The notes beneath the pieces were generated by a model. The model saw nothing but the letters and a program-made list of their open reading frames with translations, had not been told where the DNA came from and did not search any database. Of a DNA stretch of 29,826 nucleotides, positions 1 through 8,583 are shown one piece after another (position 1 is the first letter of the stretch; each line of letters begins with the position of its first letter). This stretch comes from Clostridiales bacterium. GTDB lineage: Bacteria; Bacillota; Clostridia; Lachnospirales; Lachnospiraceae. The translations under genes were made by a program, and so were the position numbers. The DNA lies in the NCBI GenBank assembly GCA_018365455.1, contig JAGZJZ010000074.1, positions 1 to 29,826 on the forward strand, read 5' to 3'.

Positions 1-1
1 C

Positions 2-1051
2 AGCCAGGGAAATGCCATGAATCAGCCAATACCTGAGAATATTGAAATGTCCGGGAACATCGTGCAGATGGAGAGCTATCTTGCAGCAATCCGCAAGTCG
101 GTTTCACCGGATACGGAGATTATCTATGCCAAAGGATGTGAGATCAAGGGAACATCCAGAGATGGATTTGAAGAGGCAGTCAATGCTGCGGCACAGGCAG
201 ATGCCGTACTGCTGTTCGTGGGCGATCTGGCTGGGATTACACTGGAGTGTACCGTGGGAGAATCGGTGGATCGTGCAGAACTAAGTCTGCCGGGTGTACA
301 GGAAGAACTGGTCCGTGCCATTGCGGCTGCCGGAGTGCCGGCTGTTCTGGTAATGAGCAACGGACGTCCCTATTCGATTACCTGGGAAGAAGAGCACCTC
401 CCGGCTATCCTGGAAGCGTGGTTCCCGGGAGAAGAGGGAGGAAAGGCAGTAGCGGAGATTCTATTCGGAGACAGGAATCCGGGGGGCAAACTTCCGGTAT
501 CCGTACCCCGGACTTCCGGGCAGATTCCGGTGTACTATATGCATAAAAAATCCGGCGGACGTTCGCACTGGAGAGGTGATTACGATGATGTGAGCGCATC
601 TGCCCTGTATGCCTTCGGTTATGGACTGAGTTATACAGAATTTCATTTTTCAGATTTTCGGATAGGGAATAAGGAAGTACCTATTGGCGGAAATCTGGAA
701 GTGTCCGTTCAGGTGGAAAACACCGGGGAGCGGGAAGGCGATGAAGTCGTGCAGCTCTATATCCGGGATGTGGCGGCAAGCGTCACCAGACCGGTGCAGG
801 AACTGAAAGCATATAAGCGGATCACATTGAAACCGGGTGAAAGCAAACTGCTGGAATTCACGATTCCAACAGCACAGATGGGATTCTATGATATCCATAT
901 GGATTATGTACTGGAACCGGGAACGATAGAAGTCATGGTAGGGGCTGCCTCTAATGATATCAGGTTCCGGGAAAATATCGTTCTGACCGGAAATAAATGC
1001 AAAGCAGAGCGGGTATTTGAAAATCAGGTGATCGTAAGAAAGCAGGTGTGA
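2..1051 (+). CDS. Glycoside hydrolase family 3 enzyme, C-terminal part (5' end outside window)
   Basis: This is the C-terminal portion of a GH3 exo-glycosidase (beta-glucosidase/beta-xylosidase type). The reading frame is open to the left edge, so the ATG at 17 is internal and the catalytic TIM-barrel with the nucleophile Asp lies outside the window. What is visible is the GH3 C-terminal alpha/beta sandwich (segments GESVDRAELSLPG, SNGRPYSI, AWFPGEEGG, NPGGKLPVSVP and FGYGLSYT) followed by a fibronectin-III-like domain (VENTGEREGDEVVQLYI, then KAYKRI and LKPGES). No signal peptide can be judged. It sits 3 bases before a URO-D-like gene and is probably co-transcribed with it and a fucosidase. 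The substrate cannot be read from this half; beta-xylosidase or beta-glucosidase activity fits the neighbours. Family assignment is firm, specificity is open. Confidence 0.9.
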   Translation, partial: SQGNAMNQPIPENIEMSGNIVQMESYLAAIRKSVSPDTEIIYAKGCEIKGTSRDGFEEAVNAAAQADAVLLFVGDLAGITLECTVGESVDRAELSLPGVQEELVRAIAAAGVPAVLVMSNGRPYSITWEEEHLPAILEAWFPGEEGGKAVAEILFGDRNPGGKLPVSVPRTSGQIPVYYMHKKSGGRSHWRGDYDDVSASALYAFGYGLSYTEFHFSDFRIGNKEVPIGGNLEVSVQVENTGEREGDEVVQLYIRDVAASVTRPVQELKAYKRITLKPGESKLLEFTIPTAQMGFYDIHMDYVLEPGTIEVMVGAASNDIRFRENIVLTGNKCKAERVFENQVIVRKQV

Positions 1052-1054
1052 TTA

Positions 1055-2143
1055 ATGTACTACAAAGAAGACTGGGAAAAAGCCAAAGCCAGGCTGACTG
1101 CCTTATGGGACAATGAGGTCCTGGACCGCTGCTGTATATCCGTGGCGGCACCAAGGTACGGGAAAACAAATGTCCATATTTTTGCCCCCGGGGAATGTAA
1201 TCCTGACGATCCCGAGGATCTGGAAGACTACTGGCTGAATCCGGAGCGGATCTGGAAACGGAATATCCAAAGACTGGAACAGACTTATTTCGGCGGGGAA
1301 TCCCTGCCGCTGGTAATGCCCAACTTCGGTGCATCCGGGCACTGTGTCTACTACGGAGGAAAATACACGCTAAAACCGGATACGATCTGGTTCGATGCTG
1401 TGGTGGAAGATCTGGAAGAGCACCAATGGAAATATGACCGTGAAAATATATTCTACCGCCGCCAGCGGGAAATTGTAAAATATCTTGCGGAAAAGGGAAT
1501 GGGAAATTATCTGCTGTCTATGCCGGATAACTGCGGCACCCTGGATGCCATTGGACATCTTCATGGTTCCATAGAAACCATGATGGATATGTATAGCTGC
1601 CCGGAAGCAGTGCAGTCTGCCATTTCCACAATCAATGAAGGCTGGACAGATGCTGCGGAGACGTTTTATCAGCTGGAGAAAAACTGCAATGAAGGCGGCA
1701 GCTGTGTGGGGTGGATGGACACCTGGGCACCCGGGCGTCATGCCCAGATGCAGTGTGATATGTCGGTTATGTTTTCACCGGACTGTTATCGGCAGTTTGT
1801 GGTGCCGGAGCTGAAAAAGCAGATGGAATGGGAAGAATATCCGGTTTATCATTTTGACGGAAAAGAACAGATCAACCATCTGGATCATTTACTGGCGCAA
1901 AAAGAGCTTCAGATGATTCAATGGACAAATGTGGATGGGCAGGAAAGTCCCGCGCATTTTATTCCGGCACTGAAAAGGATGCAGGAGGCAGGGAAAAAAG
2001 TCCTGGTGATGACACCTGCATCGGACATTCCATCATTGCTTGAGAATCTGTCATCCAGAGGGCTGTATCTGCATACCTATGCGAATTCCGTGGATGAAGC
2101 AAATGATATTATACACTATGTAGAAAAAAATACACATGCATAA
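1055..2143 (+). CDS. Uroporphyrinogen decarboxylase-fold protein, divergent (function unknown)
   Basis: A 362-residue protein that I place in the URO-D superfamily, in the divergent group often annotated as trimethylamine corrinoid protein 2-like. True URO-D enzymes make coproporphyrinogen; relatives MtaA/MtbA are zinc-dependent methyltransferases acting on corrinoid proteins. At the place where those methyltransferases carry His-x-Cys-Gly, this protein has His266-Phe-Asp268-Gly, so the thiolate zinc site is not conserved. The C-terminal part (MIQWTNVDGQESP, KKVLVMTPASDIPSLLE) fits the barrel end of the superfamily. It lies between a GH3 and a GH29 gene, and its stop overlaps the ribosome binding site of the latter, so it is part of a glycosidase operon. 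It is very unlikely to be a haem-pathway enzyme. A role on a modified sugar or a methyl group is only a guess. Confidence 0.72.
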   Translation: MYYKEDWEKAKARLTALWDNEVLDRCCISVAAPRYGKTNVHIFAPGECNPDDPEDLEDYWLNPERIWKRNIQRLEQTYFGGESLPLVMPNFGASGHCVYYGGKYTLKPDTIWFDAVVEDLEEHQWKYDRENIFYRRQREIVKYLAEKGMGNYLLSMPDNCGTLDAIGHLHGSIETMMDMYSCPEAVQSAISTINEGWTDAAETFYQLEKNCNEGGSCVGWMDTWAPGRHAQMQCDMSVMFSPDCYRQFVVPELKKQMEWEEYPVYHFDGKEQINHLDHLLAQKELQMIQWTNVDGQESPAHFIPALKRMQEAGKKVLVMTPASDIPSLLENLSSRGLYLHTYANSVDEANDIIHYVEKNTHA

Positions 2144-2156
2144 GGAGGATTACATT

Positions 2157-3602
2157 ATGAAATATGAAGCATCCTGGAATTCACTAAAAACACATCAAAC
2201 GCCTGCCTGGTTCCAGAAGGCGAAGTTCGGAATATACACCCACTGGGGAATTTATTCCGTTCCCGCCTGCAGACCAAATGGCAGCTGGTATGGATTTTAT
2301 ATGTATCAGAAAGGCAGTCCCCAGTATGAGTACCATACAAAGACTTACGGTGATCCGTCCGTATACGGATACAAAGACTTTATCCCGGAGTTTACCGGAG
2401 AAAAGTTTGACGCGAAGGAATGGGCAGAATTATTTGCGAAGGCAGGTGCAAAATTTGCCGGTCCTGTGGGCGAGCACCATGACGGGTTCAGTATGTGGGA
2501 TACCGGATTAAACCGCTGGAATTCCGCTGCAATGGGACCAAAAGTTGATGTTGTGGCTGAAATGGAACGGGAAATCCGGGCAAAGGGTATGAAATATATG
2601 GTGGCACTTCATCATGCAGAAAACTGGAGATTCTTCCCTCATTGGGTGGAGGGAACCGATTTATCCAATCCGGAAAATTTTGATCTGTATGGTACGCCCC
2701 ATGACCTGGACTGGAAGAATGGGATACCGGACAAAGGGGAATGGCCCATCTGGAATGCCCAGACGCTGCCGGACAAAGCATTTTGTGATAAATGGCTTGC
2801 AAAATGTAAGGAAATAATCGACCGCTTTACGCCTGATATGCTGTGGTTTGACTTTGGACTGGGATTTATGCCGGAAACCTACCGGGCAGAGATGCTGGCC
2901 TATTACTACAGTAAAAGTGAGGAACATGGGCGGGATGTGGTAACGACTTATAAATATCAGGATCTGCCCGCAGGAAACGGAGTCATTGATCTGGAGCTGG
3001 GAAGATTCGACCGGATGATGTATCACGAATGGATCACCGACACTACGGTAGATGACGGAGAGGGATGGTGCTACCTGTTCGATGCAAAATACAAGAAACC
3101 GGGGGAACTGGTACATTACCTCATCGACAATGTGAGCAAGAACGGATATCTCCTGCTTAATGTGGGACCAAAGCCCAATGGTGAGATACCGGAAGAAGCC
3201 AGACATATTCTTTTGGAGATGGGGAAATGGTTAGAGGTCAATGGCGAGGCAATCTATGATACAACTCCCTGGTTCACCTTTGGTGAGGGTCCGGCGAAAA
3301 TGGAAAAGGCAGGTATGTTTAGTGAGGGGGAAAAGCTTCGGTATGGTTCGGAAGATATCCGGTTTACCGTGAATGGAAACATGCTTTACGCTGTCTTACT
3401 GGGATGGCCGCAGGGCGGAAAGGCAGTTATCAAAAGTGCGGTACAGTTTTATCCGGGGGAAATAGCAGGGATTACCATGCTGGGTGATGATGCACCGCTG
3501 CAGTGGAACTGTACGGATGAGGGTCTGGTTGTCAGCCTTCCGGCTCAGAAGCCCTGTGATTATGCCTGGGTGCTGAAAATAGCCAGAAAGCCGCCCTTTT
3601 AG
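2157..3602 (+). CDS. Alpha-L-fucosidase, GH29
   Basis: A 481-residue GH29 enzyme that should hydrolyse terminal alpha-L-fucose. The family pattern is clear: W-F-x-x-A-K-F-G-I-Y-T-H-W-G near the N-terminus, GEHHDGFSMWD, then DMLWFDFG with the likely catalytic nucleophile Asp232, and SKNGYLLLNVGP near the end of the barrel, followed by a short beta-sandwich tail. There is no signal peptide, so the enzyme should act in the cytoplasm on imported oligosaccharides. I use the ATG at 2157 because AAGGAGG at 2142-2148 sits 8 bases upstream; an in-frame ATG at 2136 lies before that site and has none of its own. The ribosome binding site overlaps the stop of the previous gene, which indicates a shared transcript. 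Linkage preference (alpha-1,2/3/4) cannot be deduced. Confidence 0.92.
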   Translation: MKYEASWNSLKTHQTPAWFQKAKFGIYTHWGIYSVPACRPNGSWYGFYMYQKGSPQYEYHTKTYGDPSVYGYKDFIPEFTGEKFDAKEWAELFAKAGAKFAGPVGEHHDGFSMWDTGLNRWNSAAMGPKVDVVAEMEREIRAKGMKYMVALHHAENWRFFPHWVEGTDLSNPENFDLYGTPHDLDWKNGIPDKGEWPIWNAQTLPDKAFCDKWLAKCKEIIDRFTPDMLWFDFGLGFMPETYRAEMLAYYYSKSEEHGRDVVTTYKYQDLPAGNGVIDLELGRFDRMMYHEWITDTTVDDGEGWCYLFDAKYKKPGELVHYLIDNVSKNGYLLLNVGPKPNGEIPEEARHILLEMGKWLEVNGEAIYDTTPWFTFGEGPAKMEKAGMFSEGEKLRYGSEDIRFTVNGNMLYAVLLGWPQGGKAVIKSAVQFYPGEIAGITMLGDDAPLQWNCTDEGLVVSLPAQKPCDYAWVLKIARKPPF

Positions 3603-3727
3603 AAAATCAGGTTTTTAACTGATACTTAAAAAGTTACTCTGTACAACCAAAATGCGTAAATAGTAACATTATGAACACAATTTCGGTAAATTTTACGAAC
3701 GTTGCATATATTCATGAACGGATTTTA

Positions 3728-3736
3728 TGATATAAT
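3728..3736 (+). promoter_or_regulatory. Extended -10 promoter candidate for the two-component operon
   Basis: A TGA followed by a perfect TATAAT at 3731-3736 gives an extended -10 element about 100 bases before the response regulator start. No good -35 box lies at the usual spacing, which is tolerated in extended -10 promoters. A small palindrome GTAAATTTTAC lies upstream at 3686-3696. The rest of 3603-3839 holds no gene and no convincing terminator. Confidence 0.5.
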
Positions 3737-3839
3737 AAATACAATGAATCATCATTATACTCTCGGAGGCACAAATTATTCAGATTTGGGGTTCGGAGAG
3801 TTTTGATGTATAAAAACATGGGATTATGGGGGAAAGATC

Positions 3840-5399
3840 ATGTATAAGGTTGTAATTGCGGAAGATGAAATGTTTGTAAGGCTGGGAATTAAAATGTCTG
3901 TGGACTGGGAGAAGCTGGGCATGGAAGTGGCGGCAGATGTGGAAAATGGTCAGCAGGCGCTGGAAGCCTGGGAAACCTTTCAGCCGGATATTGTTATAAC
4001 TGATATTAAAATGCCTGTGATGGATGGAATTACACTGATCAGGCAGATCCGGCAAAAGGATGAGCGGACCAGATTTATCATCCTCAGCTGCCTGGAAGAA
4101 TTCAATATTGTACGGGAAGCTTTATCACTTGGAGTCTCGGATTATGTGTTAAAGCTCACTATGACACAGGAGGACATGGAAAAGGTTCTGGAGAAGGTCA
4201 AAAGGGAACTGGTTGTCATGGACAAAAGCCAGAAGACCCAGGAAAATGGAATGGAGCGAAAACGGTTTGAGGACTCTCTTCGGAATTTTCTCTACTACCG
4301 CCTGGATATGGGACCGGAATGGAAATTGAAAATGAAAGAACAGTTCCTATGCCCCGGGAAACAAATGCAGATGGTGGCGCTGGAAATTGATCACTATGTG
4401 GAAAGCAAGCGGATATTCAATGACTCTTACGGAAGTATTCTGGATTCCGCAGTGGAAAATATCCTGTCGGAGCTGCTGGTGGAGGAAAACCATATCCTGC
4501 TTCCGGAAAAAGACGGCAGATTTATTATGATCCTGGAAGAAGAACCGGAAAGTGTAATGCTCTCTGAACAGATGTGCTGCCGGCTGGAAAAAATGCGAGA
4601 TGTGCTGAAACGGTGTGTGAAAAGCACGGTTTCTTTTGCTATAAGCCAAAGGGGCAATGGCTATGACGAACTTTATGAAATGTACCATCAGTGCGCCCAG
4701 GCGCTGGAAAAGAAATTCTTCTATGGATTGGATAGAAATAATGTTTTTGCGGCGCAAAGCCCGGATGACTGTAAGATGCTGATTCGCAGGAAGATGGGAA
4801 GGCTGATTCAGAAGCTGAAAATGGATGATACGGCTGTCAGGCGGTTTCATGAAGCGGAAGAAGGTTTCTGCCAGCATGAGAATCCGGTTACCATCCGGCA
4901 TTATTTTGAACATGGGATCAATGTGGAGATGTGTAGAATTTTGCCGGAGGGTACGCAGAGATATCAGATCACGGAGCAGTTTATGACAAGGCTAAAAGAC
5001 AGCCAGACTTTTGATGGAGTTTTGGAGGTGTACGAATCCTGTATGGAATATCTTCAGGGCAGCTGCGATGAGCAGACATTGCTAAGCAAACCCGTAAAGG
5101 ATATCCTGTTTTACATCAGCCTGCATTATCAGGAAGATATCACGCTGGATCAGGTGTCTCAAATGGTGGAGCTGAGCAGGACGTATGTGTGCGGTCTTTT
5201 CAAGAAAGAACTGGGTGTAAATTTAACCAACTATATTATGAATTACCGGATTGAAAAAGCCAAGGAGCTGCTGCGCAGTACCAACTTAAGATCTTATGAA
5301 ATAGCGGAGAAGGTGGGGTTTCTGGATGAAAGTTATTTCAGCCGAACCTTTAAGAAAGTGACCGGACAATCTCCCAATTCCTTTAAAAAAGGGGTTTAA
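3840..5399 (+). CDS. YesN-like response regulator, REC plus AraC-type DNA-binding domain
   Basis: A 519-residue cytoplasmic transcription regulator of the YesN type. Residues 1-125 form a receiver domain with acidic pocket Glu8-Asp9 and the phospho-acceptor Asp55 in PDIVITDIKMPVMDG; a Lys in the YVLKL segment completes the site. The middle (about 130-410) is the variable linker typical of this group and has no recognisable motif. Residues 418-519 form an AraC-type double helix-turn-helix (LDQVSQMVELSRTYVCGLFK, then AEKVGFLDESYFSRTFKK and the terminal TGQSPNSFKK). GGGGGAAAG lies just before the ATG. It is followed after 52 bases by its partner histidine kinase and then by an LplABC-type transporter, which it most likely activates in response to an extracellular sugar. 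Confidence 0.93.
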   Translation: MYKVVIAEDEMFVRLGIKMSVDWEKLGMEVAADVENGQQALEAWETFQPDIVITDIKMPVMDGITLIRQIRQKDERTRFIILSCLEEFNIVREALSLGVSDYVLKLTMTQEDMEKVLEKVKRELVVMDKSQKTQENGMERKRFEDSLRNFLYYRLDMGPEWKLKMKEQFLCPGKQMQMVALEIDHYVESKRIFNDSYGSILDSAVENILSELLVEENHILLPEKDGRFIMILEEEPESVMLSEQMCCRLEKMRDVLKRCVKSTVSFAISQRGNGYDELYEMYHQCAQALEKKFFYGLDRNNVFAAQSPDDCKMLIRRKMGRLIQKLKMDDTAVRRFHEAEEGFCQHENPVTIRHYFEHGINVEMCRILPEGTQRYQITEQFMTRLKDSQTFDGVLEVYESCMEYLQGSCDEQTLLSKPVKDILFYISLHYQEDITLDQVSQMVELSRTYVCGLFKKELGVNLTNYIMNYRIEKAKELLRSTNLRSYEIAEKVGFLDESYFSRTFKKVTGQSPNSFKKGV

Positions 5400-5451
5400 A
5401 AGCTCATATATATTTTAAATACGCTTCGGGGTAGGAAAGGCGGAAGAGGTC

Positions 5452-7248
5452 ATGAGAAGGAAAAAGAATAACGGACAGGCATTCAGCAGACGGCTTCAGT
5501 CCCAGCTGCTGGCGGTCTTTATGGTAACGATAACACTGCTGGTGGGAGTCGTTTCCATATTCAGCTATAAACGTTCCGAAAAAGTAATTCAGGAACAGTC
5601 AGCCAGTATGATGCAGCAGTATTTCCAGCAGAATCAGTATAACATTGTCCGATATACTCAGGAAGTTGAAAAGATTCTCCGGCTTTTTATGATACAGGAT
5701 TCTCTTCAGGATTATATGAGGCAGGGGTGGAAAAACCAGTTCGGAAGCATCCAGAAAGCAATGCAGATTTTTGACTACACGAATGTGGTGATGGGAAACT
5801 ATGAATATCTGGATTCCATTTATTACTATGGCAATGACGGTACGGCTCTGGGCGTTATGGAGAAAAAGAACATGGTAACCAGGATACCCAATCTGGAACT
5901 GCCCTGGTATTCCCTGGGAATACAGGAGGAAGCTTTGAAAAATCCTGGCAAGGTACTGTGGTTTGGCGGATATACGAATCAGAATTTTGCCATGGAGGGG
6001 GAAAAGAATGAGATACCCTACGTGACGGCGGTCAGCAGCATCTGGCTGGGAACCGGGAGATATGCTACTGTGGTAGTGAATATACAGCAAGACGCACTTG
6101 CCGCCCTCTTTACAAAATCAGATACGCCGGATGAAAGGGAAAGCTATCTGATGAATGACGAAGGGGTGGTTGTGGTACATCAAAACAGGGAAAAAGCAGG
6201 AAAACAGGCAGAGTTTACCCCTGGGGAGCTGGAGAAAACCGGAGACGGGTACCTGATGAAAGAGGATATCCAGATAAATTACCATCGAATACAGGGGCTG
6301 CCCTGGACTATTGTAACGGAGATTCCCAAGGAATCCCTCTATGGAAGCCTGGTTTCCTTAAAACGCTGGTTTCTGGTATTGGCAGCAGGAGGGCTTCTGG
6401 TAGCAACGGCATTGTCGGTATACAGTCTCTACAGGCTGACTGCACCCCTAAAGAGGCTGCGAACCGCAATGGAGCGGATGGAAAATGGTTCACTGGGGGA
6501 ACAGCTGGATGAGAGCAGCAAAAATGAGCTTGGTATGCTGGGCAGGCAGTTTAACCGGATGTCCCGGAGTATTCAGACTATGATCCATCAGATCCGGGAT
6601 ATGGAAGGGGAGAAAAGAATTCTGGAAAAAGAAGCCCTGCAGGGCCAGTTAAATCCTCATTTTCTGTTTAACACGCTGAGCACCATGCGTTTCATGGCAA
6701 AACTGGGTCAGAACGAGCCTCTGGAAGAGTGCTTCTGTGCACTGGGCAGAATGCTGCAGCCCATGTACCGCAGCCAGGGAGAATTGTGGAGTCTCAGCCA
6801 GGAAGTTGACTATATGTCTACCTATATTACAATAATGAACTGCCGATACGGCGGTAAGCTAACGATGGAATTTGAAATACCGGATCATCTCATGGAACTT
6901 CAGGTACTCAAATTCATCCTTCAGCCGCTGGTAGAGAATGCCATCGAGCATGGTTTTGCATCCTCCGGCGGAGAAGGCATGATTGTGATGGGGGCAGAAC
7001 AGAAAGAAAACCAGCTGCAGGTGTACGTAGAGGATAACGGCAGCGGCATTCAGGAGGAAGAGCAGAAAAGGCTTGAAAAAATACTGAAGCAGGCAGAAAA
7101 CCAGAAGGAGCTTTATAAAAACCATGTGGGCATTGTAAATGTGCACCGGAGATTAAAGGTACATTTTGGGGAGGAATACGGAATCAGGCTGGAAAGTGTA
7201 CCGGGGAAATCCACCTGCATCGATCTGGTAATGCCAGTTTTGCGTTAA
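5452..7248 (+). CDS. YesM-like membrane sensor histidine kinase
   Basis: A 598-residue sensor kinase, partner of the preceding YesN-like regulator. Topology: a membrane segment at about residues 19-38, an extracellular sensor region of about 265 residues (probably Cache-like), a second membrane segment at about 306-326, then a HAMP domain (LTAPLKRLRTAMERM onward). The kinase core has the His_kinase motif LNPHFLFNTL with phosphorylated His403. The ATP-binding domain has an N box (LVENAIEHG, Asn496) and a G1 box (EDNGSGI, from Glu527). The ATG at 5452 is preceded by GGAAGAGG. In this family the kinase senses an external glycan, sometimes through the solute-binding protein of the neighbouring transporter. 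The ligand cannot be read from sequence; a xylo-oligosaccharide is plausible because the next operon carries a GH52 enzyme. Confidence 0.93.
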   Translation: MRRKKNNGQAFSRRLQSQLLAVFMVTITLLVGVVSIFSYKRSEKVIQEQSASMMQQYFQQNQYNIVRYTQEVEKILRLFMIQDSLQDYMRQGWKNQFGSIQKAMQIFDYTNVVMGNYEYLDSIYYYGNDGTALGVMEKKNMVTRIPNLELPWYSLGIQEEALKNPGKVLWFGGYTNQNFAMEGEKNEIPYVTAVSSIWLGTGRYATVVVNIQQDALAALFTKSDTPDERESYLMNDEGVVVVHQNREKAGKQAEFTPGELEKTGDGYLMKEDIQINYHRIQGLPWTIVTEIPKESLYGSLVSLKRWFLVLAAGGLLVATALSVYSLYRLTAPLKRLRTAMERMENGSLGEQLDESSKNELGMLGRQFNRMSRSIQTMIHQIRDMEGEKRILEKEALQGQLNPHFLFNTLSTMRFMAKLGQNEPLEECFCALGRMLQPMYRSQGELWSLSQEVDYMSTYITIMNCRYGGKLTMEFEIPDHLMELQVLKFILQPLVENAIEHGFASSGGEGMIVMGAEQKENQLQVYVEDNGSGIQEEEQKRLEKILKQAENQKELYKNHVGIVNVHRRLKVHFGEEYGIRLESVPGKSTCIDLVMPVLR

Positions 7249-7380
7249 GCCTTCCAAACCAATATCCTGGTCCGCCCCCTTCTCTTTCTGTACACTACCT
7301 CTGTATACAAAGCGTATTTAATCAGCTACCCCCCAACCAGCAGAAAAAAGTACATAAAATCATAATGCAATACAATTTTT

Positions 7381-7446
7381 AGAAAATATCCTTCGTATTC
7401 TGAAATACAGGTGTCTGAATTTAAGTCAGAAAAAGAGAATATCCTT
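7381..7446 (+). repeat. Two 13-bp direct repeats, candidate YesN-type binding sites
   Basis: AGAAAATATCCTT at 7381-7393 and AGAGAATATCCTT at 7434-7446 differ at one base and are 53 bases apart, close to five helical turns. The downstream copy abuts the weak -35 region of the transporter promoter. AraC-family regulators commonly bind such same-face direct repeats. The assignment to the neighbouring regulator is inference. A small inverted repeat TCTGA/TCAGA lies between the copies. Confidence 0.45.
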
Positions 7447-7448
7447 TA

Positions 7449-7477
7449 TCGAATTAAGGCCTCGCATTTTCTATAAT
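7449..7477 (+). promoter_or_regulatory. Promoter candidate for the LplBCA-GH52 operon
   Basis: A perfect TATAAT at 7472-7477 is preceded at 17-base spacing by TCGAAT, a poor -35 box. A good -10 with a poor -35 fits an activator-dependent promoter, in line with the direct repeats just upstream. It lies 50 bases before the first permease start. The 7249-7420 stretch holds no gene. Confidence 0.45.
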
Positions 7478-7527
7478 AATGTCTATAAGGTTAACCGATA
7501 TAGATTAGAAGAGAAGGAGGTTTTTAT

Positions 7528-8454
7528 ATGCGAAAGATACCAAATGGAAGGGGTATTGTCAGAAGGAAAATGCCGGAGGGAAAGAAATTTTTCCTTGCGT
7601 CCATTCCTTTCCTGATTTTGGTTTTCGCATTTGCTTATGTCCCGCTTTTGGGATGGGCATATGCATTTTTCGATTACCATCCCGGAATGTCATTGTTTGA
7701 TTGTGATTTTGTGGGACTGAAGACATTTGCGAAGATCTGGGCAAATAAGTCAGAATTGTTCCGGGTAATGCGAAACACCCTGGCTATGAGTGCAATCTGT
7801 ATTACAACAATGCCCCTGGCTGTTATTTTTGCAATTATGCTGAATGAAATCAAAAATTCGAAATTCCGCAAACTAGTTCAGACAACCACTACACTTCCGA
7901 ATTTCATCAGCTGGATTGTAGTATTCACACTGGCATTTGCTATGTTTTCAACCGATGGTATGGTTGCGGGCGTCTTTAAATCATTAGGGATAGAAAAAAC
8001 GGTAAATCTGCTTGGCGACAACAAACATGCATGGGCATTCCAGTGGGCACTGGCGACCTGGAAAAGTCTGGGATGGAGCGCAATTATCTATATTGCATCC
8101 ATAGCGGGGATTGACAGTGAGCTTTATGATGCTGCTCATGTGGATGGTGCAAACAGGCTGCAGACCATCCGGCATATTACCGTACCAGGATTATACGCAA
8201 CTTTTTTTGTACAGCTGCTGCTGGCAATCAGCAATATGCTGAGTAATGGTTTTGAACAGTATTTTGTATTCTATAACCCGCTGACCGCAGATAAGATCGA
8301 AGTTCTTGACTACTATGTGTTTAAGATTGGTGTATTGACCAATGATTATCCCCAGTCAATTGCCCTTGGTATGTCGAAAACGATCATATCTGTCATACTT
8401 CTCTTCACGGCAAACCAGCTTTCTAAGAGGGTTCGCGGTGAGTCGATTGTATAG
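7528..8454 (+). CDS. LplB-type sugar ABC transporter permease
   Basis: A 308-residue inner-membrane permease of the LplB type, found in importers of complex oligosaccharides. It has six predicted hydrophobic spans, the first at about residues 25-48 (ASIPFLILVFAFAYVPLLG). The cytoplasmic coupling loop carries the EAA-type motif at about 201-222 (DAAHVDGANRLQTIRHITVP), which contacts the shared ATPase. No ATPase gene is encoded in this operon, so a general MsmX-like ATPase elsewhere is expected, as usual for this class. AAGGAGG lies 8 bases before the ATG. It is the first gene of the operon and is followed 12 bases later by the second permease. Confidence 0.93.
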   Translation: MRKIPNGRGIVRRKMPEGKKFFLASIPFLILVFAFAYVPLLGWAYAFFDYHPGMSLFDCDFVGLKTFAKIWANKSELFRVMRNTLAMSAICITTMPLAVIFAIMLNEIKNSKFRKLVQTTTTLPNFISWIVVFTLAFAMFSTDGMVAGVFKSLGIEKTVNLLGDNKHAWAFQWALATWKSLGWSAIIYIASIAGIDSELYDAAHVDGANRLQTIRHITVPGLYATFFVQLLLAISNMLSNGFEQYFVFYNPLTADKIEVLDYYVFKIGVLTNDYPQSIALGMSKTIISVILLFTANQLSKRVRGESIV

Positions 8455-8466
8455 GAGGGAAATAGA

Positions 8467-8583
8467 ATGATAACCACGAGAACAATAACCACAAGAACAA
8501 TAACGAAAAAAACCAAACCGAATATAACCAAATCCAATATAACCAAAACGAATAAAACAAAAAAAACAAAATCAAAAAAATCA
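8467..8583 (+). repeat. A/C-rich degenerate repeat encoding the Thr/Lys tail of the permease
   Basis: This stretch consists of imperfect repeats such as ACAATAACCACAAGAACAAT and AATATAACCAAA, passing into A-runs interrupted by C. T is rare and G nearly absent on the plus strand. It stays in frame throughout and encodes a tail of net charge strongly positive. It looks like a local slippage expansion at the 5' end of the gene. Confidence 0.7.

Noticed and set aside
2661..3206. Minus-strand 181-codon frame
   Set aside because: Lies entirely inside the well-conserved GH29 gene and shows no motif.
7249..7330. Terminator after the sensor kinase gene
   Set aside because: The pyrimidine-rich stretch has no complementary stem followed by T residues.
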